Below are positions 43,364 to 53,471 of a stretch of DNA of 64,000 bases, one piece after another. Below the pieces are notes generated by a model that was given only the letters and a program-made list of their open reading frames with translations, was not told where the DNA came from and made no database searches. Origin of the DNA: Halorubrum lacusprofundi ATCC 49239. GTDB lineage: Archaea > Halobacteriota > Halobacteria > Halobacteriales > Haloferacaceae. The first letter of the stretch is position 1; every line of letters starts with the position of its first letter. Position numbers and translations under genes: made by a program. The stretch covers positions 2,542,001 to 2,606,000 of the forward strand of contig NC_012029.1 of the NCBI RefSeq assembly GCF_000022205.1. Reading direction: 5' to 3'.

Positions 43364-46315
43364 TCAGTCGTCGTCCGCGACCGCGGGCTTCCGCCGGTCG
43401 TCGCGCGGTCCCGCGATGTCGACAGCCGGGAGCATGTCCCGCAGGTATCGCCCGGTGTGGGAGTCCTCCTCGCGAGCCACGTCCTCCGGAGTCCCGTTCG
43501 CGACCAGTTCGCCGCCGCCGTCGCCGCCCTCGGGGCCCAGATCGATCACGCGGTCGGCGTTTTTCACTAAGTCCAGTTCGTGTTCGATGACGACGACCGT
43601 GTTGCCGGCGTCGACGAGCCGGTGGAGCACGTCGATCAGCTTGCGCTCGTCCTCCTTGTGAAGCCCCGTTGTCGGCTCGTCGAGCAGGTAGAGGGTGTCG
43701 CCCGTCGCCTTCTTCCCCAGTTCCTCGGCGAGCTTCACGCGCTGGGCCTCGCCGCCGGAGAGCGTGGTAGAGGGCTGACCCAGCTCCATGTAGCCGAGCC
43801 CCACGTCTTTTAAGAGCTTCAGGCGGCGCTGGAGCCCCTGGTGGCTCTCGAAGAAGTCGTACGCCTCGTCGACGCTCATGTCGAGCACGTCCGAGATGGT
43901 CGCGTCCTTGTACGTGACTTCGAGCGTCTCGTCGTTGTAGCGCGCGCCGCCGCACTCCTCACAGGGGACGTACACGTCCGAGAGGAAGTTCATCTCGATT
44001 TTTACCGTTCCCTGACCGCCGCACTCCTCGCAGCGTCCGCCCTTCACGTTGAAGGAGAACCGGCCCTTCTCGTAGCCGCGACGCTTGGAGAGCTTGGTCT
44101 CTGCGAACAGCTCACGGACGTAGTCGAACACGTCGGTGTACGTCGCGGGGTTCGAACGCGGCGTCCGACCGATCGGTGACTGGTCGATGAGCCGCACCGT
44201 CTCGATTTGGTCCATTCCGTCGATCGCGTCGTGCTCGCCGGGGTCGACCGAGGTGTTGTCGTTCATCTCGCGGACGATTCCCTTATAAAGAACGTCGTGG
44301 ATCAGCGTCGACTTCCCGGATCCGGAGACGCCGGTGACGGTCGTCAAGGTGCCGAGCGGGAGCGACACGTCGAGATTTTTGAGGTTGTGCTGGCGGGCGC
44401 CTCGGACCGTCAACTCGCCGTCCGGGTCGCGACGCTCCTCGGGTACCGGAATATCCTTGCGTCCGGAGAGGTAGTCGGCGGTGATCGAGTCGTCGGCCGC
44501 GACGATGTCGTCGAAGTCGCCCTGTGCGACCACTTCGCCGCCGCGCTTGCCGGGACCCGGCCCCATGTCGATGATTTCGTCGGCGCGGCGCATCGTCTCC
44601 TCGTCGTGCTCGACGACGACGAGGGTGTTGCCGAGGTCGCGGAGCCCCGCCAAGGTGTTCAGCAGGCGGTCGTTGTCGCGCTGGTGGAGCCCGATCGACG
44701 GCTCGTCGAGGACGTAGAGCACGCCGACGAGCCCGGAGCCGACCTGCGTCGCGAGCCGGATGCGCTGGCTCTCACCGCCCGAGAGCGTCGAGGCCTCGCG
44801 GTCGAGCGTGATGTACTCCAAGCCGACCTCCTCCATGAAGCCGAGCCGCGAGCGGATCTCTTTGAAGATTTCCGTCGCGATCGTCGTCTCGCGCTCGTTC
44901 AGCGCACCTTCCATCCCCTCGAAGTGCTCGCGCGCCTCGGCGATCGACATCTCGTTCACCTCGGTGATCGCGGTGTCCGCCACGAGGACGTGTCGCGACT
45001 GCTCTTTGAGCCGGGTTCCCTCGCACTCGGGGCAGGTCGTCACGGCCATGTACTCCTCGATGTGGTCGCGGGCGCGCTCGGAGTCGGTCTCGACGTGGCG
45101 GCGCTCCAAGTTCGGGATGACGCCCTCGAAGCGCTCGGTCTTCTCGCGGGTGCCGTTTTTCGTGGTCCACTCGAAGTGAACCAGATCGTCGGTGCCGTAG
45201 AGGAACTGCCGCTGAATCGTCTCGTCCAGCTCCTCGAAGGGGGTCGAAAGCGAGACGCCGAAGTGGTCGGCGACGTTGTCGAGCTGGCGGGAGTAGTAGG
45301 TGCGGTCGTAGCTCCACGGTTCGAAGACGTGTTTCAGGGGCTTCGAGGAGTCGTCGATCACGAGCCCCTCGTCGACTTCCTTCGTCGAGCCGATCCCTTC
45401 ACACTCCGGACAGGCACCGTACGGGCTGTTGAAGGAGAACGAGCGCGTCTCGATCGCAGAGAACTGCACGTCGGAGTTGGGGTTGCCGAGCTCCTCGGAG
45501 AACTCGACGACGAGCCGGTCGTCGCCGTCGGCGTCCTCGGCCAGCGATCCGGTCGAACGCGCGTTCGAGGCGAAGGGCACGTCCGCGGGCGGGTCCGGGA
45601 CGATCAGCTTGAGGGCGCCGTCTGCTTCTTCTAAGGCGGTCTCCACAGAGTCTGTGATCCGCGAGCGGGCGTCGGGGGAGACGGTCACCCGGTCGACGAT
45701 CACGTCGATCGTGTGGTCGTAGTTCTGGTCGAGTTCGGGGTCGTCCAAAGTCAGATCGATCGGTTCACCGTCGACCTCGACGCGGGCGTACCCGTCGCTT
45801 ACAAGCTCCTCGAACAGGTCCTCGAACGCGCCCTTCTGGTCGCGGATGACCGGCGCGGCGATCTTCGCGCGGGTCCCCTCGGGCAGTTCGAGGATCTGGT
45901 TCACCATGTCCTGTGCGGACTGTTCGCCGACCTCCTCGCCGGTGACGGGGTCGTACTGGGTCCCGATCCGGGCGTACAGCAGTCGGAGGTAGTCGTGCAG
46001 TTCGGTGACAGTCCCTACGGTCGATCGGGGGTTGTTCGCGGCGTTCTTCTGGTCGATGGAGATCGCGGGCGAGAGCCCCTCGACCGACTCCACCTGCGGT
46101 TTGTCCATCTGTCCGAGGAAGTTGCGGGCGTACGCCGACAGCGACTCAATGTACCGGCGCTGTCCCTCGGCGTAGACGGTGTCGAACGCGAGCGACGACT
46201 TACCCGACCCGGAGAGCCCGGTGACGACGGTGAACTCTTCGCGCGGGATCCGGACGTCGAGGTCCTTGAGGTTGTGCTCCTCGGCGCCGCGGACCTCGAT
46301 GTAGTCCTTGCTCAT
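43364..46315 (-). CDS. uvrA: Excinuclease ABC subunit A
   Basis: 983 residues. Two ABC ATPase modules are visible: Walker [15 protein letters not shown] near the start and [14 protein letters not shown] near 640. The signature [12 protein letters not shown] and later [16 protein letters not shown] are present. Zinc-finger cysteines occur in ACPECEGIG and [14 protein letters not shown]. UvrA recognises bulky DNA damage and loads UvrB; haloarchaea acquired the Uvr system from bacteria. No uvrB or uvrC is in the window. Length is normal. Confidence 0.96.
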   Translation of the reverse strand: MSKDYIEVRGAEEHNLKDLDVRIPREEFTVVTGLSGSGKSSLAFDTVYAEGQRRYIESLSAYARNFLGQMDKPQVESVEGLSPAISIDQKNAANNPRSTVGTVTELHDYLRLLYARIGTQYDPVTGEEVGEQSAQDMVNQILELPEGTRAKIAAPVIRDQKGAFEDLFEELVSDGYARVEVDGEPIDLTLDDPELDQNYDHTIDVIVDRVTVSPDARSRITDSVETALEEADGALKLIVPDPPADVPFASNARSTGSLAEDADGDDRLVVEFSEELGNPNSDVQFSAIETRSFSFNSPYGACPECEGIGSTKEVDEGLVIDDSSKPLKHVFEPWSYDRTYYSRQLDNVADHFGVSLSTPFEELDETIQRQFLYGTDDLVHFEWTTKNGTREKTERFEGVIPNLERRHVETDSERARDHIEEYMAVTTCPECEGTRLKEQSRHVLVADTAITEVNEMSIAEAREHFEGMEGALNERETTIATEIFKEIRSRLGFMEEVGLEYITLDREASTLSGGESQRIRLATQVGSGLVGVLYVLDEPSIGLHQRDNDRLLNTLAGLRDLGNTLVVVEHDEETMRRADEIIDMGPGPGKRGGEVVAQGDFDDIVAADDSITADYLSGRKDIPVPEERRDPDGELTVRGARQHNLKNLDVSLPLGTLTTVTGVSGSGKSTLIHDVLYKGIVREMNDNTSVDPGEHDAIDGMDQIETVRLIDQSPIGRTPRSNPATYTDVFDYVRELFAETKLSKRRGYEKGRFSFNVKGGRCEECGGQGTVKIEMNFLSDVYVPCEECGGARYNDETLEVTYKDATISDVLDMSVDEAYDFFESHQGLQRRLKLLKDVGLGYMELGQPSTTLSGGEAQRVKLAEELGKKATGDTLYLLDEPTTGLHKEDERKLIDVLHRLVDAGNTVVVIEHELDLVKNADRVIDLGPEGGDGGGELVANGTPEDVAREEDSHTGRYLRDMLPAVDIAGPRDDRRKPAVADDD

Positions 46316-46434
46316 CTTGTCCGCTCATAACGTACGAGCGCGGGAATACCCGTCGGTCTCGGCGGTCTGACGCGCTATCAGTGATGTAAGTGGATGGCAA
46401 GCGGGCCAAGAATGGACGAGGTGCGGTGACCCTC

Positions 46435-48693
46435 TCAGCGCCCGACGAACTCCGAGGGCGGCGAGAGGTCCCGCCGGCCGCCGAGCGTGACGAGGAACAG
46501 GACGCCGATGCCGACGCCGTACGCCGCCATCAGCGGGAGCGTCGCGAGGAACATCGTGATCACGTCGGCAGGGGTGAACACCGCCGCGAACAGCATGATC
46601 CCGACGGTGACCTCGCGCCAGCGGTTCCGGAAGACATCGTACGGGATCCCGGCGTTGTTCAGCAGGATCATCGCGATCGGGATGTCCGCGAGGAAGCCGA
46701 TCCCGACGGTGGTGTAGACGACGAGCCAGAGGAAGTCGCTCACCTGATAGGTGATGATCATGTTCGCCAGCTCGGCGTCGGTGACGAGCCACCCGATGAT
46801 ACCGGGTGCGATGTAGGCGTACCCGAGCGCGAAGCCGCCGAGCAGCCCGCCGAGCAGCGCGCCCGCCCAGAGATACACCTTGTAGATCCGCCCGGCGACG
46901 AAGCCACGCTCGCGGAGGGCGGGCCACGCGTAGTAGAGCGCGACCGGGAACACGGCCACGATCCCGAGCAGCACCGAGAACTTCACCATGAAGATCAGCG
47001 CCTCGACCGGGTGGAGCGTGATGATGTTGATCCCGCCCTCGATCTCGGCCGGAACGCGCGACTCCAAGTCGTTGCGCACCGTCGCGAGTCCGCCGAGGTA
47101 CAGCCACGTGAACACGGCCGCCATCACACCGCCGAAGACGGCGACGAGCCGGAACGACCGTGACCGCAACGAGTCGAAGATGAACTTGAGGTCCTTGTAG
47201 TAGCCGCCGATGTCGTCTTCGGCCTCCTCTTCGTCGCCGTCAGTGAGCTCGGAGAGGAACGTGGAGCTGGCTCGGGACGTGCGGTCCTGAACGGTTCCCA
47301 TCAGGCCGTCGTCGCCGCCGGAGCCGCCCGAGCCGCCAGAGCCGCCCGAGCCGCCGGAACGACCCGCCCCGTCTCCGCTCCCCGTCGCAGAGCCGTCCGC
47401 TCCATCGTCGCCGTCGCCCTCGCCGTGTACCGCGTCGAACCGGTCGAGGATCGCCTGCGCCTTCTCAGGGTCGTCGTCGTCGATCGCGGCCTGCGCGAGC
47501 GCGAGCGACTCTTCCTCGTCCATCTCCGCGAAGGCGTTGTCCGGGGCGGCACGGACGCCGGCCGCGTCGAGTTCGCCCACGTCGATGGCGGCCGGGTCGC
47601 CGTACTGGTAGCCCGCGCTCGTCGTGTCGAGGTCGGCGAACACGGCCCACAGCGTCGCGACAGCGACGAATGCGAGCGCCCATCCGGCGGCGTAGATCGC
47701 GGTCGCAGTCGCTGGGTTGACGCCGAGACTCGCACCGGGTTCGAGGAAGCGCCAGTCGCTGTTGGCGAGTCGGAGGAGATCGTTGAAGCCGGTCCGTCCG
47801 CCGTACTCGTAGAAGGCGTACACGAGCCCGCTGCCGAGGACGGCCGCGCCGCCCACGATGTTCCAGTGGTTGCGGGCCGCGCCGAGCACGTCGATGCGGT
47901 CGGAGCTCCGCTGGGCCGTGACGACGAGCTTCGCGAGGTAGAGGCTGAATCCGTACAGGACGATGAGCGGGAATGCCCACATCAGCTGGGTGAACGGGTC
48001 CGGCGGGGAGAACACGGCGCCGAAGACGAAGATGGCGACGACCGCGTAGCGCCACTTGTCGCGGAACGTCTCGTACTGGACGATGCCCGAGTAGGAGAGC
48101 CCGGTGATGAGAAGCGGCATCTGTCCGGCAAGTCCGAACGAAAGCGAGAGGAAGACGATGAACTCCGTCCACATCACGATCCCGTAGGTGGGCTGGAGCC
48201 CGGCCTCCAGCCCGAAGCCGGCCAGGAAGGAGAACATGATCGGGAAGAAGGCGTAGACCCCGTAGGCGACGCCGACCACGAACAGGCCGACACCGAGGAG
48301 CCCCATTCCCGCGAGCTTCCAGCGCGCAACCGGTGACTGCGGCCATGCCCCGCGAGCGCGAAGCTCGTCGCGGGCGACGTAGATGAAGGGCGGAATTGCG
48401 AAGATCACACCGACGATTAGCCCGATCTTCGCCTGCAGGAGGATCACCTCGAACGGGGTGGTGGCGATTACGTCGGCCTCAGCGGCGACCTCGGGCGACA
48501 TGTTCGACTGTGTAATGTTGTAGAGGGAGTCCCAGATGAACACGCGGAGCGCCCAGAACGTCGCGAGAAAGCCCAACAGGAAGACGACGAACACCTTCTG
48601 AAGGTCCTTCTGGATCGACCGGAGGAACGCCTTCGCCGACTCGCGTCCTTCCGCGAGCGACTGCTGGGTATCCTCGTCGAGGGCACTCGCCAT
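46435..48693 (-). CDS. tatC2: Double TatC protein, TatCt
   Basis: 752 residues from ATG 48693. Two complete TatC-like domains (each about six hydrophobic helices, the first about 40-320, the second about 510-745) are joined by a long acidic linker containing a Gly-Gly-Ser repeat. The tandem form TatCt is known only from haloarchaea and is essential in the species tested. It recognises twin-arginine signals, such as those on the HU-like protein and the TAXI lipoprotein here. It is divergent from the single tatC gene (121-base gap). Confidence 0.92.
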   Translation of the reverse strand: MASALDEDTQQSLAEGRESAKAFLRSIQKDLQKVFVVFLLGFLATFWALRVFIWDSLYNITQSNMSPEVAAEADVIATTPFEVILLQAKIGLIVGVIFAIPPFIYVARDELRARGAWPQSPVARWKLAGMGLLGVGLFVVGVAYGVYAFFPIMFSFLAGFGLEAGLQPTYGIVMWTEFIVFLSLSFGLAGQMPLLITGLSYSGIVQYETFRDKWRYAVVAIFVFGAVFSPPDPFTQLMWAFPLIVLYGFSLYLAKLVVTAQRSSDRIDVLGAARNHWNIVGGAAVLGSGLVYAFYEYGGRTGFNDLLRLANSDWRFLEPGASLGVNPATATAIYAAGWALAFVAVATLWAVFADLDTTSAGYQYGDPAAIDVGELDAAGVRAAPDNAFAEMDEEESLALAQAAIDDDDPEKAQAILDRFDAVHGEGDGDDGADGSATGSGDGAGRSGGSGGSGGSGGSGGDDGLMGTVQDRTSRASSTFLSELTDGDEEEAEDDIGGYYKDLKFIFDSLRSRSFRLVAVFGGVMAAVFTWLYLGGLATVRNDLESRVPAEIEGGINIITLHPVEALIFMVKFSVLLGIVAVFPVALYYAWPALRERGFVAGRIYKVYLWAGALLGGLLGGFALGYAYIAPGIIGWLVTDAELANMIITYQVSDFLWLVVYTTVGIGFLADIPIAMILLNNAGIPYDVFRNRWREVTVGIMLFAAVFTPADVITMFLATLPLMAAYGVGIGVLFLVTLGGRRDLSPPSEFVGR

Positions 48694-48814
48694 ACGGGCC
48701 CTGAGGCCCGTCGCCGTTATCAACCTTTTCGACCGCGTTCGCATCCGCGCACCGGGGCGCCGCTCGTCGCCATCCGAAAAGGCCTATAGTCACCCGGTTG
48801 CGTAGAAGAAGTGA

Positions 48815-49897
48815 ATGGACGACTCGGACCGGTCGCGTGACGAGCCCTCAGCCCCCGAGGACGACTCGGTCGACGGCGACGGGACGGTCGACAGCGCCGA
48901 TGCTACATCGGACGAAGCGGTCGGAATGCCCGGCGGTACGTCCGAGAATCGCCGATCCGCTGGCGACGAGAACGGTGACGACACCGGACCGGAATCCGTC
49001 GAGCCGGAGGTGTCTCCTGAAGTCACGTCGGAGATCGGCGCGGACGCGGGCGACGCCGACAATTCGGACTCGTCGACCGTCGAGGATGCGCCGACCGTTG
49101 AGGACGGCGGCGTCGCGAGCGAAAGGACCGCGATCGAAGGGACCGCCGAAAGCGACGAGGAGTTCGCGGGCCTCGAGGCGCCCGAGACGGACGAGGAGAT
49201 GCCGCTTGCGGCCCACATCGAGGAGATGATGCGGCGGCTCGCCGTCGTCTTCGTCTTCGGCGGGCTGGCGACGCTGGTCGTCGTCACCGAGTCGACGGAG
49301 CTCATCAACTACTTCTGGGGCTACCACATCCCCGCGCCCTTGGAGAACCGACCGCGGCTGTACGGCCCCCTCGAACTCCCGCTCACGCGGCTGAAGGTCG
49401 CCGGCCTCGCCGGCGTCGTGGTCGGACTGCCGGCGTTCGTCTACCAGACGTACCGGTTCATGAAGCCGGGGTTGTACGAGAACGAGCGACGCTACTACCT
49501 CGCGGCGGTCCCCACGAGTCTCATCCTCGGCGGGATCGGCATCGCGTTCGCGCACTTCCTCGTGTTGCCCGCGATCTTCTCGTACTTCACCACCTACACG
49601 TCCGACGCCGCGACGATCGCGTTCGGCCTCGCAGAGACGTTCAACCTGATCGTCATCATGCTCGCGTTCATGGCGATCGTCTTCCAGATCCCGCTGTTCA
49701 TCATGCTCGCGATCATGATGAACCTCGTCACCCGGCAGTGGCTGGAGGCGAAGCGGCTCATCTTCTGGGGGTCGTTCCTCGGGATCGCGTTCCTCTTCAG
49801 CCCCGACCCGACCGGGATGGCGCCGATTATCGTGACGCTCACCATGATCGTGCTGTACGAGGGAACGTTGGCGGTGCTGCGCTGGACCGGGAACTAG
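48815..49897 (+). CDS. tatC1: Tat translocase subunit TatCo with acidic N-terminal extension
   Basis: 360 residues. Residues 1-125 are a disordered acidic extension (Asp, Glu, Ser rich, no hydrophobic stretch). A normal single TatC domain follows, beginning EMPLAAHIEEMMRRLAVVF and running to the end with six helices (GLPAFVYQTYRFMKPGLYENERR is the signal-binding loop region). It pairs with the double TatC to form the haloarchaeal Tat export system. The extension lies on the cytoplasmic side if topology is standard; its role is unknown. Confidence 0.92.
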   Translation: MDDSDRSRDEPSAPEDDSVDGDGTVDSADATSDEAVGMPGGTSENRRSAGDENGDDTGPESVEPEVSPEVTSEIGADAGDADNSDSSTVEDAPTVEDGGVASERTAIEGTAESDEEFAGLEAPETDEEMPLAAHIEEMMRRLAVVFVFGGLATLVVVTESTELINYFWGYHIPAPLENRPRLYGPLELPLTRLKVAGLAGVVVGLPAFVYQTYRFMKPGLYENERRYYLAAVPTSLILGGIGIAFAHFLVLPAIFSYFTTYTSDAATIAFGLAETFNLIVIMLAFMAIVFQIPLFIMLAIMMNLVTRQWLEAKRLIFWGSFLGIAFLFSPDPTGMAPIIVTLTMIVLYEGTLAVLRWTGN

Positions 49898-49988
49898 ATC
49901 CGGTCGCTGTCGTTTATAAATGATCGTGGGTCAGAGTGAGGTGTTCAGGAGGGATCTTCAGGAAATCCGCATCCGTCACGATCGCCCG

Positions 49989-50120
49989 TTTATAAGTCGT
50001 GGAGAGCAGATCGACGGTGAACACCTCCAAAGCCTCACCGCTCGCGCTTAAAATCGCTCGCGGCATCCCTCGCGCGTGCGACTCGCGCCCTCGGGGCGCT
50101 CGTCGGCACGCGCCACCGCA
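49989..50120 (+). repeat. Dispersed TATA/mini-ORF/hairpin element, copy 2
   Basis: TATA box GTTTATAAG (49989-49997) lies 23-28 bases before GGTGAACACCTCCAAAGCC (50016-50034). GTG 50017 opens a frame of 38 codons (MNTSKASPLALKIARG...) that ends at TAA 50131-50133 within the next TTATAAATAGC box. The 3' hairpin (50074-50111) is GCGTGC-GAC-TC-GCGCCC, loop TCG, GGGCGC-TC-GTC-G-GCACGC, then GCCACCGC. It has the same architecture as copy 1, including the TC/TC internal loop and the bulged G, but with different stem bases. A second TATA-like TTTATAAATGATCG at 49913 resembles that of copy 1. Confidence 0.6.
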
Positions 50121-50167
50121 TATCTACTTATAAATAGCGTCGCTGCTCAACCAATCTCGATCCGCAC

Positions 50168-51067
50168 TCACTCCCCGCCGAGCAACTCGACGAGCAGCGC
50201 GTTCTGCGCGTGCATCCGGTTTTCGGCCTGGTCCCAGACGAGCGCGCGGTCCGACTCCAACACGCCGTCCGTGATCTCCTCGCCGCGGTGCGCGGGCAGA
50301 CAGTGCATCACCTTCGCGTCGGTGCCGGCCAGCAGGTCGGCGTTCACTTGGAACCCCTCGAATGCGGCGAGCTTCTCCGCGCGCTGGTCCTCCTGCCCCA
50401 TCGAGATCCACACGTCGGTGTAGACGACGTCGGCGCCGTCGATCGCCGCTTCGGGGTCCGTCGTCGGCTCCACGTCGGCGCCGAACTCCGCGGCGCGGTC
50501 GAAGACGTGAGGGTCCATTCCGTACTCCGCGGGGGTGGCGACCTGTACGTCGATCCCGGTCATCGCCGCGCCGACGACGAACGACTGCCCGACGTTGTTG
50601 CCGTCGCCGACCCACGCGACCGTGGCGTCCTCGCCGACCGTCTCCCGGATGGTGAGGAGGTCGGCGAGCGTCTGGCAGGGGTGCGCCTCGTCGGTCAGCC
50701 CGTTGATGACCGGGCAGTCGGCGTACTCGGCGAGGACCTCGACGTCTTCGTGATCGAAGAGTCTGGCCATCACGCCGTCGACGTAGCGGCCGAGCACCCG
50801 CGCGGTGTCGCGCAGCGGCTCGCCGTGGCCCAGTTGGATGTCGTCCGGCCCGAGGAACATCGCGTGGCCGCCGAGTCGGGTCATTCCCGTCTCGAAGGAG
50901 ACGCGGGTGCGCGTCGAGGGCTTCTCGAAGATCATCCCGAGCGTCGCGTCCCCGAGTCGGGGGTCGGTCTCGCCCGCCTTCATCGCGGCGGCGCGGTCGA
51001 GCAGGGCGTCCAGTTCGGCTGGCGTTACGTCGTCGATGTCGAGGAAGTCGTCGGTGGCGAGTGGCAT
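50168..51067 (-). CDS. argF: Ornithine carbamoyltransferase
   Basis: 299 residues. The carbamoyl-phosphate motif is FEKPSTRTRVSFE, the HPCQ motif is in DEAHPCQTLADL, and the ornithine loop is KVMHCLPAHRGEE. It makes citrulline from ornithine and carbamoyl phosphate. It is the last gene of the arg cluster on the minus strand, separated from argE by 113 bases with a strong hairpin. Confidence 0.95.
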   Translation of the reverse strand: MPLATDDFLDIDDVTPAELDALLDRAAAMKAGETDPRLGDATLGMIFEKPSTRTRVSFETGMTRLGGHAMFLGPDDIQLGHGEPLRDTARVLGRYVDGVMARLFDHEDVEVLAEYADCPVINGLTDEAHPCQTLADLLTIRETVGEDATVAWVGDGNNVGQSFVVGAAMTGIDVQVATPAEYGMDPHVFDRAAEFGADVEPTTDPEAAIDGADVVYTDVWISMGQEDQRAEKLAAFEGFQVNADLLAGTDAKVMHCLPAHRGEEITDGVLESDRALVWDQAENRMHAQNALLVELLGGE

Positions 51068-51155
51068 GGGTGGATCGTGAGTGTCGGTGGTGGTGATGCT
51101 GTGACAGCGGCGAGGTCAGTCGTCGGAAGCGAAGCGCGACGGTTTAAAAGGAGAC

Positions 51156-51181
51156 GGCGTCACGGTCGGTGCCGTGACGCC
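51156..51181 (-). terminator. Hairpin between argE and argF
   Basis: GGCGTCACGG (51156-51165) pairs perfectly with CCGTGACGCC (51172-51181) around a six-base loop. It overlaps the last base of the argE stop codon and is followed on the minus strand by CTCCTTTTAAA. It could end the argW-E message or act as an attenuator or processing point before argF; the TTTAAA could also be an argF promoter. Confidence 0.5.
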
Positions 51182-52344
51182 TACGGTCGGTCCCGGCAGA
51201 CGTCACTCAACACCGCCGTCGCGCGGTCCAACTCGGAGAGGGGGAGCCGCTCGTCGGGCGCGTGGTCGAGGTCCGAGTTCCCGGGGCCGTAGGTGACCAT
51301 CGGGCAGTCCCACGCGGCCGCAAACAGGTTCATGTCGCTCGTCCCGGTCTTGCGCAGCAGGCGGACGTCGCCGCCGGCGCCGCGGATCGCGACGCGGAAC
51401 GCCCGGGCCAGCTCCGTCCGCGGACTCTCCATCACCGGGGGAATCGGCTCCTTCCAGTGGACCGAGCCGGTCGACAGCTCCGTCTCGGCCAGCTCGTGGA
51501 TCTCGTCGACCGTCCGGTTCGGCGGGACGCGGAGCTGCACGTCCATCGACGCCTCGACGGCGAGCCCGTCGTCGGTGAGTCCGCCGTCGAACGAGACGGG
51601 CTTGGTCGTCACCTGCTCGAAGACGGGCGTGTCCGGATCGGTCGGTTCGAACGTCTCCTCGACCCCGTGCCACCAGTCGATCGCGTGCTGGATCGCGTTC
51701 GGCTCCGGACGCGAGGTGTGGCCGGACTCGCTCGTGTTCACGTACGTCCCCGCGAGGAAGCCGCGGTAGCCGAGGGTAACGCCGTCCCAGCCGGAGGGCT
51801 CGCCGTTCACCACGGCCTCCGGCGCGTCGCGGTCCTCGACGAGGAATCGTGCGCCCCGCGAGTTTGTCTCCTCGCCGGCGACGCCGACGAACGAGACGCC
51901 CGTCTGGACCGCCGCGACTGCCATCGCGACGAGCGGGCCGGTCGCGTCCACAGTCCCGCGCCCCCAGAGGACGGGCTCGCCCGGCTTGCCGACTTCGTCG
52001 TCTTCTGCCGCCGGTTGCACCTCGACCGGGATATCGCCCGGGACGGTGTCGATGTGCGAGGTCAGCAGGACGGCGTCGCTGGCGGGCGCGCGGACGTTCC
52101 CGACCTCGTCGATCCACGCCTCCCGGCCGTTCGCCTCGAAGAAGTCGACGAGGCGCTTCGCGGCCTGCTCCTCCTCGCCCGAGGGAGAGGGGATCGACAC
52201 CATGTCGAACAGCAGCTTCCGGGCCGGCGTGTCGCAGGCCTCGGGGTAGCCGCCGCCAGCGACCACGTCGGTTCCAGCCGCGGACGAGTCGTCAGCCGTC
52301 GACTCGGTCGAATCGTCCGATTCGCACTCCGTCCCGGTGGACAT
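51181..52344 (-). CDS. argE: [LysW]-ornithine/lysine hydrolase (ArgE/LysK, M20)
   Basis: 387 residues from ATG 52344, sharing one base with the argD stop (TGATG). An acidic tail of 30 residues precedes the peptidase domain. Metal and catalytic motifs: LLTSHIDTVPG (H and D), GRGTVDATGP, VGVAGEETNSRGA (Glu pair). The end reads TSDMNLFAAAWDCPMVTYGPGNSDLDHAPDE. It frees ornithine from the LysW carrier at the last carrier-bound step. A longer frame upstream lies antisense-like over argD and is rejected. Confidence 0.92.
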   Translation of the reverse strand: MSTGTECESDDSTESTADDSSAAGTDVVAGGGYPEACDTPARKLLFDMVSIPSPSGEEEQAAKRLVDFFEANGREAWIDEVGNVRAPASDAVLLTSHIDTVPGDIPVEVQPAAEDDEVGKPGEPVLWGRGTVDATGPLVAMAVAAVQTGVSFVGVAGEETNSRGARFLVEDRDAPEAVVNGEPSGWDGVTLGYRGFLAGTYVNTSESGHTSRPEPNAIQHAIDWWHGVEETFEPTDPDTPVFEQVTTKPVSFDGGLTDDGLAVEASMDVQLRVPPNRTVDEIHELAETELSTGSVHWKEPIPPVMESPRTELARAFRVAIRGAGGDVRLLRKTGTSDMNLFAAAWDCPMVTYGPGNSDLDHAPDERLPLSELDRATAVLSDVCRDRP

Positions 52345-53471
52345 CAGCCGATCACCTCCGCGAGCGCGTCGATCACGGCGTCGGCGTGCTCGCGCTCGAT
52401 CGTCAGCGGCGGGAGCAGGCGCAACACGGTGCGGCCCGCCGGCAGCGCGAGCACCTGGTGGTTGATCGCCAAGTCGCGCAGCAGCCGGTTCGAGCCGCGC
52501 TTCACCTCGATGCCGATCATCAGGCCGTCGCCCCGCACGTCGCGAACGCCGTCGCCGAGGCGCTCGTCGATCTGTCCGCGGATGTACGCCCCCATCTCGT
52601 CGGCGTGCGCGGGGAGGTCCTCGTGTTCGATCACGTCGAGGGTCGCTCCTGCGGCCGCGGAGACGACGGGCCCGCCCGAGAACGTCGAACCGTGATTCCC
52701 GGCGTCCTCGGCGACCCAGTCGCGACACAGCGTCGCGCCGATCGGGAGCCCGCTGGCGAGCCCCTTCGCAGTCGTGAGCACGTCCGGGACGATGTCGTGC
52801 TTCTCGGTCGCCCACAGCGATCCGGTACGGCCGAGCCCGGTCTGGATCTCGTCGAGGACCATCGCGGCCCCCGCCTCTTCCGTCGCCTCCCGGACCGCCT
52901 GCAGGTACTCGGTGGCGGCGGGGTTGATCCCGCCTTCGCCCTGGAGGGGTTCCAAGATCACCGCGGCGGTCTCGTCGTCGATCGCCTCGCGCATCGCGTC
53001 GGCGTCGCCGTACTCGACGAACTCGACGCCGCCGGCGAGCGGCTCGAACCCCTGCTTGTACTTCTGCTTCCACGTGGTCGCGAGCGCGCCCATCGTCCGA
53101 CCGTGAAAGCCCTGTGTCGTCGCAACAATCTTCTCGCGACCGGTGGCGTGTCGGGCGAACTTCAGGGCGGCCTCGTTGGCCTCGGTGCCGGAGTTACAGA
53201 GCCAGACGTTGTCGACGTCGCCCGGCCCGGCCTCGGAAAGCTGCTCGTACAGCGCCGTCCGCGCCGCGTGCGGGTACGACGCCTGCACGTACATCAGCTC
53301 CTCAATCTGGCTCGTCGCGGCGTCGACGACTTCGGGGTGACAGTGGCCGACGGGCGTACACGCGTAGCTCGCGCCGAAGTCGAGGTACTCGGTCCCGTTC
53401 GTGTCGGTGAGCGTCACGCCGTCGCCCGAAGCAATCTCGATCGGCTTCTCGGAGAAGACGAAGCCGCTCAT
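52344..53471 (-). CDS. argD: [LysW]-glutamate-semialdehyde/aminoadipate-semialdehyde aminotransferase
   Basis: 375 residues, a class III PLP aminotransferase. It has YLDFGASYACTPVGHCHPEVV, SGTEANEAALKFAR, LDEIQTGLGRTG, and the PLP lysine in LTTAKGLASGLPIGA. It overlaps argB by four bases. It transaminates the carrier-bound semialdehyde. The start at ATG 53471 gives the usual length. Confidence 0.93.
   Translation of the reverse strand: MSGFVFSEKPIEIASGDGVTLTDTNGTEYLDFGASYACTPVGHCHPEVVDAATSQIEELMYVQASYPHAARTALYEQLSEAGPGDVDNVWLCNSGTEANEAALKFARHATGREKIVATTQGFHGRTMGALATTWKQKYKQGFEPLAGGVEFVEYGDADAMREAIDDETAAVILEPLQGEGGINPAATEYLQAVREATEEAGAAMVLDEIQTGLGRTGSLWATEKHDIVPDVLTTAKGLASGLPIGATLCRDWVAEDAGNHGSTFSGGPVVSAAAGATLDVIEHEDLPAHADEMGAYIRGQIDERLGDGVRDVRGDGLMIGIEVKRGSNRLLRDLAINHQVLALPAGRTVLRLLPPLTIEREHADAVIDALAEVIG

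Noticed and set aside
47310-47360. Repeat of about 9 bases within the double tatC gene
   Set aside because: It encodes the Gly-Gly-Ser linker between the two TatC domains and is not a separate element.
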